From the NCBI GenBank assembly GCA_965225625.1, contig CBDDBH010000024.1, positions 135,383 to 199,382 on the forward strand: 64,000 nucleotides of DNA, given 5' to 3'. The notes under the pieces are model-generated. The model saw only the letters and a list, made by a program, of their open reading frames with translations, did no database searches and had not been told where the DNA came from. The stretch's first letter is position 1. Every line of letters starts with the position of its first letter. Source of the stretch: CBDDBH01 sp965225625. Its GTDB lineage: Bacteria > Pseudomonadota > Gammaproteobacteria > JADZEE01. A program made the translations under genes and the position numbers. Of the stretch, positions 1 through 9,431 are shown in pieces.

Positions 1-2
1 TG

Positions 3-1289
3 GGTGTAGAGCCATTTGGTGCTCGCGAACAATTTTGGAGCGTAGGACTGCTCGGCGTACCGACGACAATTGGCGGGATCCTGTTGATTGCTGCGCTGTC
101 ACGTTGGTTGCTACCCGAGCGCCGTCCGGCCACTCAGAACCTGCTGGATTCTCGCCGTTACCAGATCGAAATGCTGGTGCAAGCCGATTCCCCCATCGTC
201 AACAAAACAATCGAGGATGCGGGATTGCGGAATCTTCCGGGTCTCTACGTTACGCAGATCGAGCGCGGCGATCAGTTGCTGCATGCCGTCGGACCGGAAC
301 AGCAGATTCAAGCCAATGACATCCTGGCGTTCGCCGGCGTATTGGAGTCGGTTGTCGATTTACGCAAGATCCGGGGATTGGTGCCAGCCACGGACCAGAT
401 CGACAAGATCGAAAGCGCTCGCCAGGAGCGGCGCATGGTTGAAGCCGTCGTCGCGCACAATTCGCCGTTGGTGAAGAGCTCCGTGCGGCAGTCGAACTTT
501 CGCACGCGTTTCAACGCCGCCATCATCGCCGTGCACCGCAATGGCGAATTGGTCGAGAGTAAAATCGGCGACATTGTTTTGCGCGCGGGCGACACCCTGT
601 TGCTCGATACTCACGAGGGTTTTGTCTCCACGCATCAGAATAACGACGAGTTTTATCTCGTTTCAAACGTTGAGGGCTCCAGGCCCATCCGGCATGAGCG
701 TGCCGGCATCGCGCTCAGCGTACTCGTAGTGCTCGTTTTACTGCTGACACTGACCACGATACCTCCGGTCGTTTCGGCGTTAAGTTGTGCGGGCCTAATG
801 ATTCTCACCCGCTGCGTGGGCGGCGCCAGGGCGCGCAGCTACGTTAATTGGCAAATATTGATTGTTATTGGCGCGGCATTGGGAATCGGCGAAGCTTTAA
901 TACATACCGGTGCCGCACACGAAATTGCGCAACTTTTGTTGAGCATGACGGAGGGCATGAGCGCGCGGGCCGTGCTACTGATGGTGTTCGTGGTGACGGC
1001 GTTATTCGCGCAGGTTATTACCAGCTACGGGGCCGCCGTGCTGATGTTTCCGATCGCCATGTCGAGCGCGCAGGCGCTGGCGGTCAATCCGGAACCGTTT
1101 GCCATCACCTTGATGATCGCCGCGGGAAGTACCTACCTGACTCCAGTTGCATACCAGACTAACCTCATGGTTTACGGACCTGGTGGCTACAAATTCCTTG
1201 ACTACATGCGGTTAGGGTTACCCCTGACCGTACTTGTTGCAACGATATCGATCATTTTTGCGCCGATCTTTTTTCCGTTCGTCCCGTAG
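3..1289 (+). CDS. SLC13-family anion permease with RCK_C domains (5' truncated)
   Basis: C-terminal 428 residues of an inner-membrane permease of the SLC13/CitM type, which normally import di- or tricarboxylates, sulfate or similar anions with sodium. The reading frame is open from the first bases of the window, so the start lies outside. After a short membrane part come two cytosolic TrkA-C (RCK_C) domains at about residues 53-130 and 143-215, each beginning with an (R)R-x-hydrophobic strand and carrying the D-x-hydrophobic-L pattern. Then come about 200 residues of hydrophobic segments that form the second transport half. The RCK_C insertion between the two membrane halves is usual for this subfamily. 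The substrate cannot be read from the sequence. Confidence 0.85.
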   Translation, partial: GVEPFGAREQFWSVGLLGVPTTIGGILLIAALSRWLLPERRPATQNLLDSRRYQIEMLVQADSPIVNKTIEDAGLRNLPGLYVTQIERGDQLLHAVGPEQQIQANDILAFAGVLESVVDLRKIRGLVPATDQIDKIESARQERRMVEAVVAHNSPLVKSSVRQSNFRTRFNAAIIAVHRNGELVESKIGDIVLRAGDTLLLDTHEGFVSTHQNNDEFYLVSNVEGSRPIRHERAGIALSVLVVLVLLLTLTTIPPVVSALSCAGLMILTRCVGGARARSYVNWQILIVIGAALGIGEALIHTGAAHEIAQLLLSMTEGMSARAVLLMVFVVTALFAQVITSYGAAVLMFPIAMSSAQALAVNPEPFAITLMIAAGSTYLTPVAYQTNLMVYGPGGYKFLDYMRLGLPLTVLVATISIIFAPIFFPFVP

Positions 1290-1328
1290 CTTTGATCTTG
1301 TAATAACGGCGTAGTCGCTTCATCTTGA

Positions 1329-1402
1329 CCCCTCACCCGACCGCCAGGGATGGCGGAAATGCAGACAACGCAGGAGTCCAGGGATGGCGGTCGGATGAGG
1401 GG
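1329..1402. repeat. Dispersed palindromic repeat, copy 1
   Basis: A short copy of an element whose ends read CCCCTCACCCGACCGCCA and, inverted, TGGCGGTCGGATGAGGGG. Related longer copies lie at 3283-3500 and, in the opposite orientation, at 21235-21412. All three sit between genes. Confidence 0.7.
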
Positions 1403-1500
1403 TTATGAAATTAGGCATAACGCGTCCGCCCCTCTGCCAATTGCACCCGACAATACAAAGGTTCGATAATCACTCCTGTTAAACCCAGGCTCGAAAATCA

Positions 1501-2709
1501 ATGGATTTTGCGTTTACGGAAAAAGTAAAAGAGCTGTGCGCCCGCGTGAGCAGCTTCATGGATGAACACGTTTATGCCGCCGAGCAAGTGTTTGAGGCGC
1601 ATATCGAGGAATCGGGCAATCGCTGGTCGGTTCCGCCGATCATTGAAGAACTCAAAGTCAAAGCTAAGGCGCAAGGCCTGTGGAATCTATTCCTGCCTGA
1701 ATTCGATGAGTACGGCTTCGGACTGACGAATCTCGAATATGCACCACTCGCCGAGATTATGGGTCGCTCGATGATCGGTGCTGAAGCCTTTAACTGCAGC
1801 GCGCCCGATACCGGCAACATGGAAGTCATCGCCCGCTACGGCGATCCGGTGCAAAAAGAGCAATGGCTGAGACCGCTGCTAGAGGGAAAAATCCGCTCGG
1901 CTTTTGCAATGACGGAACCCGCGGTCGCGTCTTCAGATGCCACCAACATTCAATCGTCGATCGTGCGCGACGGCGACGAATACGTCATCAACGGCCATAA
2001 GTGGTGGACATCCGGCCTGCTCGATCCGCGCTGCAAGATCATTATCTTTATGGGTAAGACCGACCCGGAGGCCGATCGCCATCGCCAGCAGTCCCAGATC
2101 CTGATACCTACCGACACACCCGGTATCAACATCATTCGGCCGATGCGTGTGTTCGGAACCGATGATGCGCCACACGGGCATGCCGAAGTCCGATTCGAGA
2201 ATGTGCGAGTGCCCGTCGAAAATCTGATCAGTGGCGAAGGCGAAGGTTTTGCAATCGCTCAGGGCCGTCTTGGGCCGGGCCGTATCCATCATTGCATGCG
2301 TTTAGTTGGTTGCGCGCAACGCGCCTTGGAATTGATGTGCGCACGTGTGGAGTCGCGCGTGGCGTTTGGCAAGAAGCTCAGCGAACAGGGTTCGATACGC
2401 GAGGACATCGCCAAATCAGCGTGTGAAATCGAGCAAGCACGCTTACTCACTTTGCAAGCGGCCGATCGTATGGACAACGCGGGTAACAAAGGCGCACGCG
2501 ACCTCATTGCCATGATCAAAATCGTCGCGCCGAACATGGCTCAACGAGTCATCGATCGGGCCATCCAGGCCCACGGTGCAATGGGTGTAAGCCAGGACAC
2601 ATTTTTAGCCGCTGCCTGGGCTTACGCCCGCATTGTGCGCATTGCCGATGGTCCAGACCAGGTACACATGGCAGCATTGGGTAAACAAACAATCCAACGA
2701 TACGCTTAA
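1501..2709 (+). CDS. Acyl-CoA dehydrogenase (ACAD10/11-like)
   Basis: Complete 402-residue FAD-dependent acyl-CoA dehydrogenase, which makes the alpha,beta-trans double bond in acyl-CoA thioesters and passes electrons to ETF. The N-terminal helical domain is followed by the middle-domain signature AFAMTEPAVASSDATN at about residue 140, the INGHKWWTSG strand, and a C-terminal four-helix domain with R-x-AFGK and the ADGPDQVH motif. The last motif is typical of the ACAD10/ACAD11 group rather than short-chain enzymes. The start is ATG with a weak ribosome site. The SYLF gene follows 13 bases after the stop, so the two may be co-transcribed. The substrate chain length is unknown. Confidence 0.92.
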   Translation: MDFAFTEKVKELCARVSSFMDEHVYAAEQVFEAHIEESGNRWSVPPIIEELKVKAKAQGLWNLFLPEFDEYGFGLTNLEYAPLAEIMGRSMIGAEAFNCSAPDTGNMEVIARYGDPVQKEQWLRPLLEGKIRSAFAMTEPAVASSDATNIQSSIVRDGDEYVINGHKWWTSGLLDPRCKIIIFMGKTDPEADRHRQQSQILIPTDTPGINIIRPMRVFGTDDAPHGHAEVRFENVRVPVENLISGEGEGFAIAQGRLGPGRIHHCMRLVGCAQRALELMCARVESRVAFGKKLSEQGSIREDIAKSACEIEQARLLTLQAADRMDNAGNKGARDLIAMIKIVAPNMAQRVIDRAIQAHGAMGVSQDTFLAAAWAYARIVRIADGPDQVHMAALGKQTIQRYA

Positions 2710-2722
2710 CAGGAGATCTCAA

Positions 2723-3273
2723 ATGAGAAACAAAATCTTTCCACTGTCTTGCATCTTCATCGTCCTGCTGATGGCCAGCGCGACAACGACCTACGCCGCT
2801 TCCGGGAAAGCGATTGACATCAAAGTAGACGCTGCCGTGGAACGCTTCTACGCGGATGTCGATGGTGCGAAGGAATTTGCCGACGCTGCCGAGGGTATGC
2901 TGATATTTCCCAGCGTCATTAAAGCCGGTATCGGCATCGGCGGCGAGTACGGCGAAGGCGCGCTACGCATCGGCGGCGAAACGGTTGCTTATTACAGCAC
3001 CGCCGCCGCATCGATTGGATTCCAATTGGGGGTGCCCAGGCAAAAACGATTTTCCTGGTTTTCCTGGAGAAGAAAGCACTGGAGAATTTTCAAAGCAGCA
3101 CCGGCTGGGAAGTCGGCGTCGATGGCTCGGTAGCATTGATAACGGTCGGTGCTGGTGGATCCATCGACACCACAAATATCAAAGATCCCATCGTCGGCTT
3201 CGTCTTCAACAACAAAGGCCTGATGTACAACCTGACGCTGGAAGGTTCAAAGATTAGTAAATTAAACAAGTAG
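2723..3273 (+). pseudogene. SYLF-domain (Ysc84-type) secreted lipid-binding protein, frameshifted
   Basis: Starts with ATG nine bases after an AGGAG site and has a clear signal peptide (MRNKIFPLSCIFIVLLMASA...TYA). The SYLF/Ysc84 domain begins at about residue 30 (F.DAAEGMLIFPSVIKAG.GIGGEYGEGALR). At a run of five G (3028-3032) the frame is lost and the upstream frame ends at 3133. The rest of the domain (FLVFLEKKALENF, then GWEVGVDGSVAL, then DPIVGFVFNNKGLMY) is intact in another frame up to the TAG at 3273. Removing two G or adding one restores a full protein of about 183 residues. A sequencing error, recent decay or slippage would look the same. Confidence 0.8.
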
Positions 3274-3282
3274 CGGGAATAC

Positions 3283-3500
3283 ATAACCCCTCACCCGACC
3301 GCCATGGATGGCGGAAGTGCAGGTCATGCACGAGTCCAGGGATGGACGAGGTAGAGCGAAGCACGCCTACAGGACGTAGGCGTTAGAACGAAGCAGGAGC
3401 CAAAGTCGAGGAGCTAGAGCCGAGGAACAATTACCTGCCCAAGCCCCTCTCCCGCAAGGGGCGGGGGGCTTAAAGCCTGGGTCCCAGGATGAGGGGTAAT
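3283..3500. repeat. Dispersed palindromic repeat, copy 2 (long form)
   Basis: Long copy of the element at 1329-1402. It has the same CCCCTCACCCGACCGCCA end, then a middle part rich in AGGAGCCAAAGTCGAGG-like words, a GC hairpin near 3450-3470 (CCCCTCTCCCGCAAGGGG) and a closing GATGAGGGG. The inverted copy at 21235-21412 matches it over most of its length. It fills most of the gap between the SYLF gene and the ferredoxin gene. Confidence 0.7.
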
Positions 3501-3545
3501 TAGCTGCAGTTCGCTAAAAAATACGAGGCTGCTCCAGGGCTCCTA

Positions 3546-3962
3546 CTAAGGCTCGCTATAAGTCCCAGGATCCGACCCCAATTGTGGCAATGGCTGGCGC
3601 GCGATCACGTACTCCTCCACCGGCCGGCCGTGGATCAGGTGCTCCTGGATGATCGTTTCCAGCACTTGCGGTGTGCAATGCCGATACCAGATGCCGTCGG
3701 GATAAACGAGTGCAATTGGGCCGTGCACACAGATCTGCAGGCAATTTGCTTTGGTGCGAAATACCCCACCGGAACCGACAAGTTCGAGTTCGACCAGGCG
3801 CTGTTTCAAATACTTCCAGGACTCCAGTGATGCATCCTTGTCTGAGCATTCGGGTTTGCCCTGATCGCAACACAGAAATATATGTCGCTGCAGCGATCCG
3901 ATTCCGAGCGCTTTGATTTTCGCTTTGCGCTCTGCGAGTTCTTTGTCGGCTGATGCGACCAT
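3546..3962 (-). CDS. Thioredoxin-like [2Fe-2S] ferredoxin
   Basis: 138-residue protein of the (2Fe-2S) thioredoxin-like ferredoxin family. The four cluster ligands are visible as HIFLCCDQGKPEC followed about 55 residues later by KANCLQICVHGP, and the PDG-W-Y-x-H-C-T segment typical of the family follows. These small cytosolic proteins carry electrons, but the partner is not evident here. The gene is convergent with the SYLF gene and divergent from the TonB receptor, with about 240 bases between the starts. Confidence 0.85.
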   Translation of the reverse strand: MVASADKELAERKAKIKALGIGSLQRHIFLCCDQGKPECSDKDASLESWKYLKQRLVELELVGSGGVFRTKANCLQICVHGPIALVYPDGIWYRHCTPQVLETIIQEHLIHGRPVEEYVIARQPLPQLGSDPGTYSEP

Positions 3963-4203
3963 GGGGCTCCTTGTAGTTCCTAGTATTTAATAGCGGCTGG
4001 CAAGCTACCGCGGACATCAATTTCATGCAAATCGCCGCTCAACTGAAACCTGCGGTCTAAGCGAAATTATAGTTGTAGTAAAAACGCCACACTTGTATCA
4101 AAGCTAAGACTACTTTTGTAGAATTCTGCGGTATTTCTTGAACCCATCCAGCTAGTCCGGTAACGATGAATTGAACGCTTTGGGGCACCGTGCGGAGGAA
4201 ACC

Positions 4204-6534
4204 ATGACTAATACATCCGTAGTTTCAAAATGCACTAACAATCCTGCAACGCGAAACTCAAATTCCGAGTCATCGGTTTCAATAAAGTCCTATAGCAACC
4301 TGCTTGTATTTGCGCTCGCCGCCACGCTTGCGCCAATGCTACCGCAAACCGCGTTAGCACAAGGATCCATAAACACGATACTCGAAGAAGTCACGGTGAC
4401 CGCGCGTAAGAAAAACGACGTGGAGGTCGCCCAGGACGTGCCGCTGTCGGTAACGGCGTTAAGCGGCGAACAACTGGAAGCCACGTTTACCCGTGATCTG
4501 CAAAGCCTGAGCTTCACCATGCCCAACGTCAGCCTCGACGATATCGGTACCATTGCCGGTACCGCAAACTTCTCGATACGCGGTCTCGGAATCAACAGCT
4601 CTATCCCCTCCATCGATCCGACGGTCGGTGTATTCGTCGACGGCATCTATCTGGGTATCAACGCCGGCGTCGTGTTCGATGTTTTCGATCTGGAAGGCAT
4701 CGAAGTATTACGCGGTCCGCAAGGTTTGCTGTTCGGCCGCAACGTGACGGGCGGTGCGGTGCTCATTAAAACGCGCAAGCCGAGCGACGAATTGGACATG
4801 AGATTCAAAGTCTCGCTTGAGGAAGGCCTGGAGAAGACCGTCGCGGGATCGGTCTCGGGCCCGCTGATCGACGGTACCCTCAGCGGCAGAATAACCGCGT
4901 ACTACAACGACGATGAAGGTTGGTTTACCAACGACTTCGACGGTGGTGAGGTTGGCGCCGAGGAGATCCTGCTGGTTCGCCCAAGCCTGACCTGGACACC
5001 ATCGGACAACACTGAAATAACGGTTCGCTTCGAACACGGTGAGTCCGACGGCGACGGTCCAGTTGGCCAGAACCGCGCAATATTCTCCCGGGATTCCTTC
5101 GATGTCGCCTATGAAGAAGTCGGTTTTGTCGAGACGGAATGGAATCAGGTGATCGCGGAACTCAATTGGGATGTCCCTTTCGGTAATGGCACCATTACCA
5201 ATGTGTTTGGCTGGCGCGAATACGATTCGGATTCTGTCGGTGACATTGATGCAACGCCGGGCAATTTTTTCACCGCGCCAGCGAAGATCCGTCAGGATCA
5301 ATTGAGTAATGAGATTAGATACGCTGGCCAATTCTTCGATCGGCTCGACATCACGGCGGGCTTTTATTACTTCACGCAGGACATCGCGTATCTAGAACGC
5401 CGGCAACTGTTCGTTGAACCTGTTTTCTTCCCTATTCCCGCACTGCCGCCAACCTCCTTTATCGATTCAACGCTCGGCGGCACACAGGATCAAACGACAC
5501 TTGCGTTTTTTACCCAGGCCGACTTGGAGCTTAGCCCCGAAATCACAATGACGCTTGGACTGCGCTATACCTACGAGAAGAAGGAAGCGCAAATTGCCAC
5601 CTTCCGCAATGCCGTGTTTCTAGCGCCTGGTGTTCCATTACCGGCGGCGCTGGGTGGCGTTCCCTCGCCTTGCGATTTCGACGCCGAGACCTGTGCGTTT
5701 GATTTCGTCGATGATGCGAACTGGAACAACGTGACGCCCAAGATCGGGATGCAATGGCGTCCAACGGACGATGCCCAGCTCTACGCGTTCTGGACCAAGG
5801 GCTTTCGCAGCGGCGGTTACAACTTCCGCAACACATCACTGTCATTCACTCCGGCACCGTTTGATGAAGAGGAACAGAGTAGCTTCGAAGTCGGGGCGAA
5901 GGCTGACTGGATGGGGGGTCGTCTGCGAACCAATATCGCGTTCTTTCACAACGAGCTCGACGACATGCAGCGTGAGATCAACCTCTCCGATCCGTTTGTC
6001 GGTGTGGTACAGCTGATCCGCAACACCGCCGATGCCACCATCCTGGGGGTCGAGTTCGACGCTCAGTTTGTTGTAATGGACAACCTGCTGCTCATGGGTT
6101 CATTCGGTCACGTTGACGGCGAGTATGACGAAATTCGCTTTGACTTGACCGGCGACGGCGTGATCGACGGCACTGATCTGGCGCTGGATATACCGCGCCT
6201 GGCGGATTGGACTTACAGCATCGGCTTTGTCCACGATCTGCCGGTCGGCGACCTGGGCACCGTAACCTCGCGGCTTAACTTCGCGCATCGCAATGGGGCT
6301 GCCTATACGGACAACAATCTAGGCACTTTGAATGAAGTGGATATGCTTGATGCCAGCATCGCTCTGACGACCTGGAACGACCAGGTACAGGTATCCTTGT
6401 TCGGCAAGAATTTGCTGGATGAGGTCACCGAGGGCGGCGACACGCAGATACCGTTTCCCCTGGGCGTCGGCGGCACTTTTTCACCGCTGAATAAGGGATT
6501 CACCTGGGGCGTGGAGGTCAGTTACACCTACTAA
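4204..6534 (+). CDS. TonB-dependent outer-membrane receptor
   Basis: 776-residue receptor that should take up a large or scarce ligand through the outer membrane, powered by TonB-ExbBD. ATG 4204 is preferred because GCGGAGGAAACC lies just upstream; an in-frame TTG at 4171 is less likely. A long N-terminal leader ends at QTALAQ. The TonB box region reads EEVTVTARKKND, the plug domain follows (DGIYLG, then EVLRGPQGLLFGRN-T-GGA), and the barrel ends with the aromatic residue of VSYTY. It resembles the receptors of sphingomonads and marine gammaproteobacteria used for carbohydrates or aromatics. No neighbouring gene reveals the ligand. Confidence 0.93.
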   Translation: MTNTSVVSKCTNNPATRNSNSESSVSIKSYSNLLVFALAATLAPMLPQTALAQGSINTILEEVTVTARKKNDVEVAQDVPLSVTALSGEQLEATFTRDLQSLSFTMPNVSLDDIGTIAGTANFSIRGLGINSSIPSIDPTVGVFVDGIYLGINAGVVFDVFDLEGIEVLRGPQGLLFGRNVTGGAVLIKTRKPSDELDMRFKVSLEEGLEKTVAGSVSGPLIDGTLSGRITAYYNDDEGWFTNDFDGGEVGAEEILLVRPSLTWTPSDNTEITVRFEHGESDGDGPVGQNRAIFSRDSFDVAYEEVGFVETEWNQVIAELNWDVPFGNGTITNVFGWREYDSDSVGDIDATPGNFFTAPAKIRQDQLSNEIRYAGQFFDRLDITAGFYYFTQDIAYLERRQLFVEPVFFPIPALPPTSFIDSTLGGTQDQTTLAFFTQADLELSPEITMTLGLRYTYEKKEAQIATFRNAVFLAPGVPLPAALGGVPSPCDFDAETCAFDFVDDANWNNVTPKIGMQWRPTDDAQLYAFWTKGFRSGGYNFRNTSLSFTPAPFDEEEQSSFEVGAKADWMGGRLRTNIAFFHNELDDMQREINLSDPFVGVVQLIRNTADATILGVEFDAQFVVMDNLLLMGSFGHVDGEYDEIRFDLTGDGVIDGTDLALDIPRLADWTYSIGFVHDLPVGDLGTVTSRLNFAHRNGAAYTDNNLGTLNEVDMLDASIALTTWNDQVQVSLFGKNLLDEVTEGGDTQIPFPLGVGGTFSPLNKGFTWGVEVSYTY

Positions 6535-6555
6535 GTGTGGCTGGCTAGCGGCGTA

Positions 6556-7032
6556 TCAGGCGCGCCGCCAACGCAGTTCGTGGCGCATGCCCGGGTTATC
6601 GGCGGACAGTATTAGCTCGTCGCCATCGAAACTGAAGGTCCTGACGAGATCAGTTCCTACCCACTCCGGCCACAGCGCCAATCTGACTTTATGCGTCACC
6701 GTATCGCCCTCGACCACGTAGCTGCCCGAGTAAGCTTGAAACGTGATTGCGCTTGCGAACAACCGCCGCTTCGCCTCGCTAAGCTCGGGATCATCGGGAT
6801 CATCGGCTTGGGTACCGGTGCCAATCCGACGACAGCGTGCAATGAGCCGAGAGTCGAGATCCAAGGGTTGCCGGTCGGGCACCATCATGTGTACCGCGAC
6901 GGTACCGTCCGCGGTGTAGACCAGGCTGCCCTGCGGGGATTCGCCGTACGGCAGGTGCTGGTGACCATCTGAAGTCGTGACCTGCCAGCTCTGCAAATAC
7001 CATGTTCCGGGAAATCGAGTTTTCACATTCAT
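6556..7032 (-). CDS. Lipocalin-like domain protein
   Basis: 158 residues from ATG 7032. The frame is open further upstream, but only the part from MNVKTRFPGTWYL onward looks like the family. It matches the lipocalin-like (Lipocalin_5) pattern: GTWYLQSW, then HLPYGESPQGSLVYTADG, with SGSYVVEGDTVTHKV and a C-terminal L.W.R strand. Such single-domain barrels of about 140-160 residues often accompany oxidoreductases and hydrolases in catabolic loci and may bind a hydrophobic small molecule; the exact role is unknown. It is divergent from the alpha/beta hydrolase with 66 bases between starts, suggesting a shared control region. Confidence 0.8.
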   Translation of the reverse strand: MNVKTRFPGTWYLQSWQVTTSDGHQHLPYGESPQGSLVYTADGTVAVHMMVPDRQPLDLDSRLIARCRRIGTGTQADDPDDPELSEAKRRLFASAITFQAYSGSYVVEGDTVTHKVRLALWPEWVGTDLVRTFSFDGDELILSADNPGMRHELRWRRA

Positions 7033-7098
7033 ATCGACATAATATCCGAGCGTGGAATATCGGGATATTAACGTTTCCACGAGGAGACATAGTAGTTC

Positions 7099-7869
7099 AT
7101 GCCGCGTCTGAAAATCGACGGTAAACAATTGGATTACGCGTGGTATGGGCCGCCGCCCGACAACGCCACCACTCTCGTATTCCTGCATGAAGGCCTTGGC
7201 TGTGTCGCAATGTGGCGCGATTTTCCCGAGAAGCTCGCCGCCGCAACCGGCTGCGCGGTGTTTGTTTACAGCAGGTTGGGCTTCGGCGCCTCCGATCCGG
7301 GTCCAGCTAGCGTTAGCGTCGAATACATTCATACCCAGGCCCTGGGAGTATTACCGCGCCTACTCGACCTCATGGGCATCCAACGTCGGATATTGATCGG
7401 TCACAGTGACGGTGGATCCATGGCCATCATTTACGCCGGCAGCGAATACGCGGACGAACACCTCGCGGGTCTGGTGTTAATGGCGCCGCATGTTTTCGTC
7501 GAGCCGATCAGCGTCGAGAGCATCGCCGCGGCCGCTCAGGAGTTCGAAGACGGTGAGCTGCGACAAAAACTAATGCGTTATCACAGTCAAAATACCGACT
7601 CGCTGTTTGCCGCCTGGAGTGGGATCTGGCTGGACGATGAATTCTTGCAATGGAATATCGAAGAGTATCTTGGAAATATTTCGGTACCCGTGCTCACGAT
7701 CCAAGGTGAAGATGATCAATACGGAACAGCTCGGCAAGTTGACGCGATTCGTGCCGGTGTCGGTGGTGAGGTCAAGACGCTATTGATCCCGAACTGCAAG
7801 CATTCACCGCAGCGCGAACAGCCAGCCATTTTGTTGGATGCTTCAACGAATTTTGTTCGCGCGTTGTAG
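7099..7869 (+). CDS. Alpha/beta-fold hydrolase
   Basis: 256-residue cytosolic hydrolase of the alpha/beta superfamily. The oxyanion strand FLHEGLGC is near residue 30, the nucleophile elbow is GHSDGG (Ser103), the acid lies in IQGEDDQYGT and the His in NCKHSPQRE. The start ATG 7099 follows GAGGAGACAT. The size and HEGLG motif fit small-ester or C-C-bond hydrolases, but the substrate cannot be named. The lipocalin-like gene is divergent from it. Confidence 0.9.
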   Translation: MPRLKIDGKQLDYAWYGPPPDNATTLVFLHEGLGCVAMWRDFPEKLAAATGCAVFVYSRLGFGASDPGPASVSVEYIHTQALGVLPRLLDLMGIQRRILIGHSDGGSMAIIYAGSEYADEHLAGLVLMAPHVFVEPISVESIAAAAQEFEDGELRQKLMRYHSQNTDSLFAAWSGIWLDDEFLQWNIEEYLGNISVPVLTIQGEDDQYGTARQVDAIRAGVGGEVKTLLIPNCKHSPQREQPAILLDASTNFVRAL

Positions 7870-7961
7870 CGGCAGCGCACGCCAAATTCGTTCCTGCTTT
7901 TTCTTGGAAGACTCGCCTCAATGTTAAACGAAGCTTTGCGCAAGCGCTCGGAGCTGTACGT

Positions 7962-8150
7962 TCACGTTGCAGTGAGAATACGCACGACGGAGATCATCTC
8001 ACCGACAATTTCGCTGGCTAAATCAAACACGCCGACTAACATCGCAAGCACAAAGACACCGTAGCCGAGTTTTTGAGTACACATTAAGATCTTACGGATT
8101 AATGTCCGGGGCTGCGCTTCGCTCAAACAAGATTGTTGTTCGTTAAGCAT
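7962..8150 (-). CDS. Small membrane protein, unknown
   Basis: 62 residues from ATG 8150. A polar, basic N-terminus (TLIRKILMCTQ) precedes one hydrophobic segment (YGVFVLAMLVGVFDLAS). No family is recognised. It is a plausible single-span protein, but the support is only its length and hydrophobic pattern. Confidence 0.4.
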   Translation of the reverse strand: MLNEQQSCLSEAQPRTLIRKILMCTQKLGYGVFVLAMLVGVFDLASEIVGEMISVVRILTAT

Positions 8151-8338
8151 ATGACGGCACTCTTTATCTCTCGCTCGCCGGCCCTGGGCTGGACCGAGGT
8201 CACAAGATTGCACCGTGCAGCGTAAGATTCAGTAAAGTATTCGTAATAAATTTAGTAAGGTCGTTTTCTCGGCCAGCCCCAGAAAACGGTTCGATTTTGA
8301 CGTGCTACCGCAACAGAGATGGAAAATTGACGCGCCGC

Positions 8339-9358
8339 CTATCGGTTTCGCACGGTGCGAAAGCCGATGTGACCCGCTGGCAGGTCCGGTTCCTGCGAGT
8401 GACGCGCTGCGGGACGATAGCGCAGGCAATAACTGGGGGCACACAAATACGATCCACCCTTGATAACACGCACCGGAACACCCGGCTGACGCGGGTCGAA
8501 GCCCTGCTCCGGCCCTCTGGGATTTAATTGCGGCTCGTTTGGATGTCGGGGGACATAATTATCCACAGCCCATTCCCAGACATTGCCCATCATGTCATGC
8601 AGGCCGTAACCGTTGGCAGCGTAACAGCCCGCCGGTGCCGTACCCACTGAGCCGTCCTCCTGCGTATTACGCAGCGGAAACAAACCCTGCCAGACGTTGG
8701 CCTGCCAGATATCATTGGGCTTTACCTCATCTCCCCAGGCGTAAGTCTTACCCTCGAGTCCACCGCGGGCCGCGTATTCCCATTGCGCCTCAGTGGGTAG
8801 CTCGCTGCCGGCCCACTGCGCATAGGCCTCGGCATCGCGATAGGCAACATGAACCACCGGATGATGCGCCTTGCCCTCTACAGTGCTGTCCGGCCCATCC
8901 GGGTGTCGCCAATTCGCACCAGCGACAAATTGCCACCATTGCGTCAGCGACCCGCCGCCATCCAAATCAGTAGGTGGGATGAAGGCAACGGATCCGGCAA
9001 CCTGAAATTCTGGCGGTAAATCGGAATACGCTTCCAGATCCGGCTGCTGCTCAGCAACGGTGAGGTAGCCGGTCGCATCGACAAAGCGCGCAAACTGGGC
9101 GTTGCTGACCTCGAATTGATCTATCCAAAAACCATCGACGGTGACCTGATGCAGCGGACCCTCATCTGCGTGGTAGTCCAATGCACCCATGGTAAAGGAC
9201 CCACCGTCGACCCAAATCATGTCATTGCTGCCATCGGCACCTTCACAAAGTCTGACATCGTGACTCTGCTGCGGCGGGCGAAGCGCAACTCCGGCATATA
9301 TGGCAATTGCCAGAATCACCACAGCGACGACGCCAAACGCCTTAATCAGTGTCGACAT
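8339..9358 (-). CDS. Formylglycine-generating enzyme (SUMF1/FGE) family protein
   Basis: 339-residue protein anchored by an N-terminal membrane segment (VVAVVILAIAIYAGVAL). The FGE-sulfatase domain starts with MIWVDGGSFTMG and includes the conserved DGFWIDQFEVSNAQF, LPTEAQWEYAARGG and MGNVWEWAVDNY motifs. The C-terminal GGSYLCAPSYC has two Cys (306 and 311) spaced like the copper-binding redox pair of SUMF1, so the protein may be a genuine FGE that converts a sulfatase Cys to formylglycine. There is no sulfatase gene in the window. Other members of this fold bind ligands without catalysis, so the substrate stays open. Confidence 0.88.
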   Translation of the reverse strand: MSTLIKAFGVVAVVILAIAIYAGVALRPPQQSHDVRLCEGADGSNDMIWVDGGSFTMGALDYHADEGPLHQVTVDGFWIDQFEVSNAQFARFVDATGYLTVAEQQPDLEAYSDLPPEFQVAGSVAFIPPTDLDGGGSLTQWWQFVAGANWRHPDGPDSTVEGKAHHPVVHVAYRDAEAYAQWAGSELPTEAQWEYAARGGLEGKTYAWGDEVKPNDIWQANVWQGLFPLRNTQEDGSVGTAPAGCYAANGYGLHDMMGNVWEWAVDNYVPRHPNEPQLNPRGPEQGFDPRQPGVPVRVIKGGSYLCAPSYCLRYRPAARHSQEPDLPAGHIGFRTVRNR

Positions 9359-9431
9359 TCGTTAATGTGACCTACCAGATTGCCTTTAACCCGCTAATAT
9401 TCATCTGTTGGCTACGCTCGGAATCCCTTTT

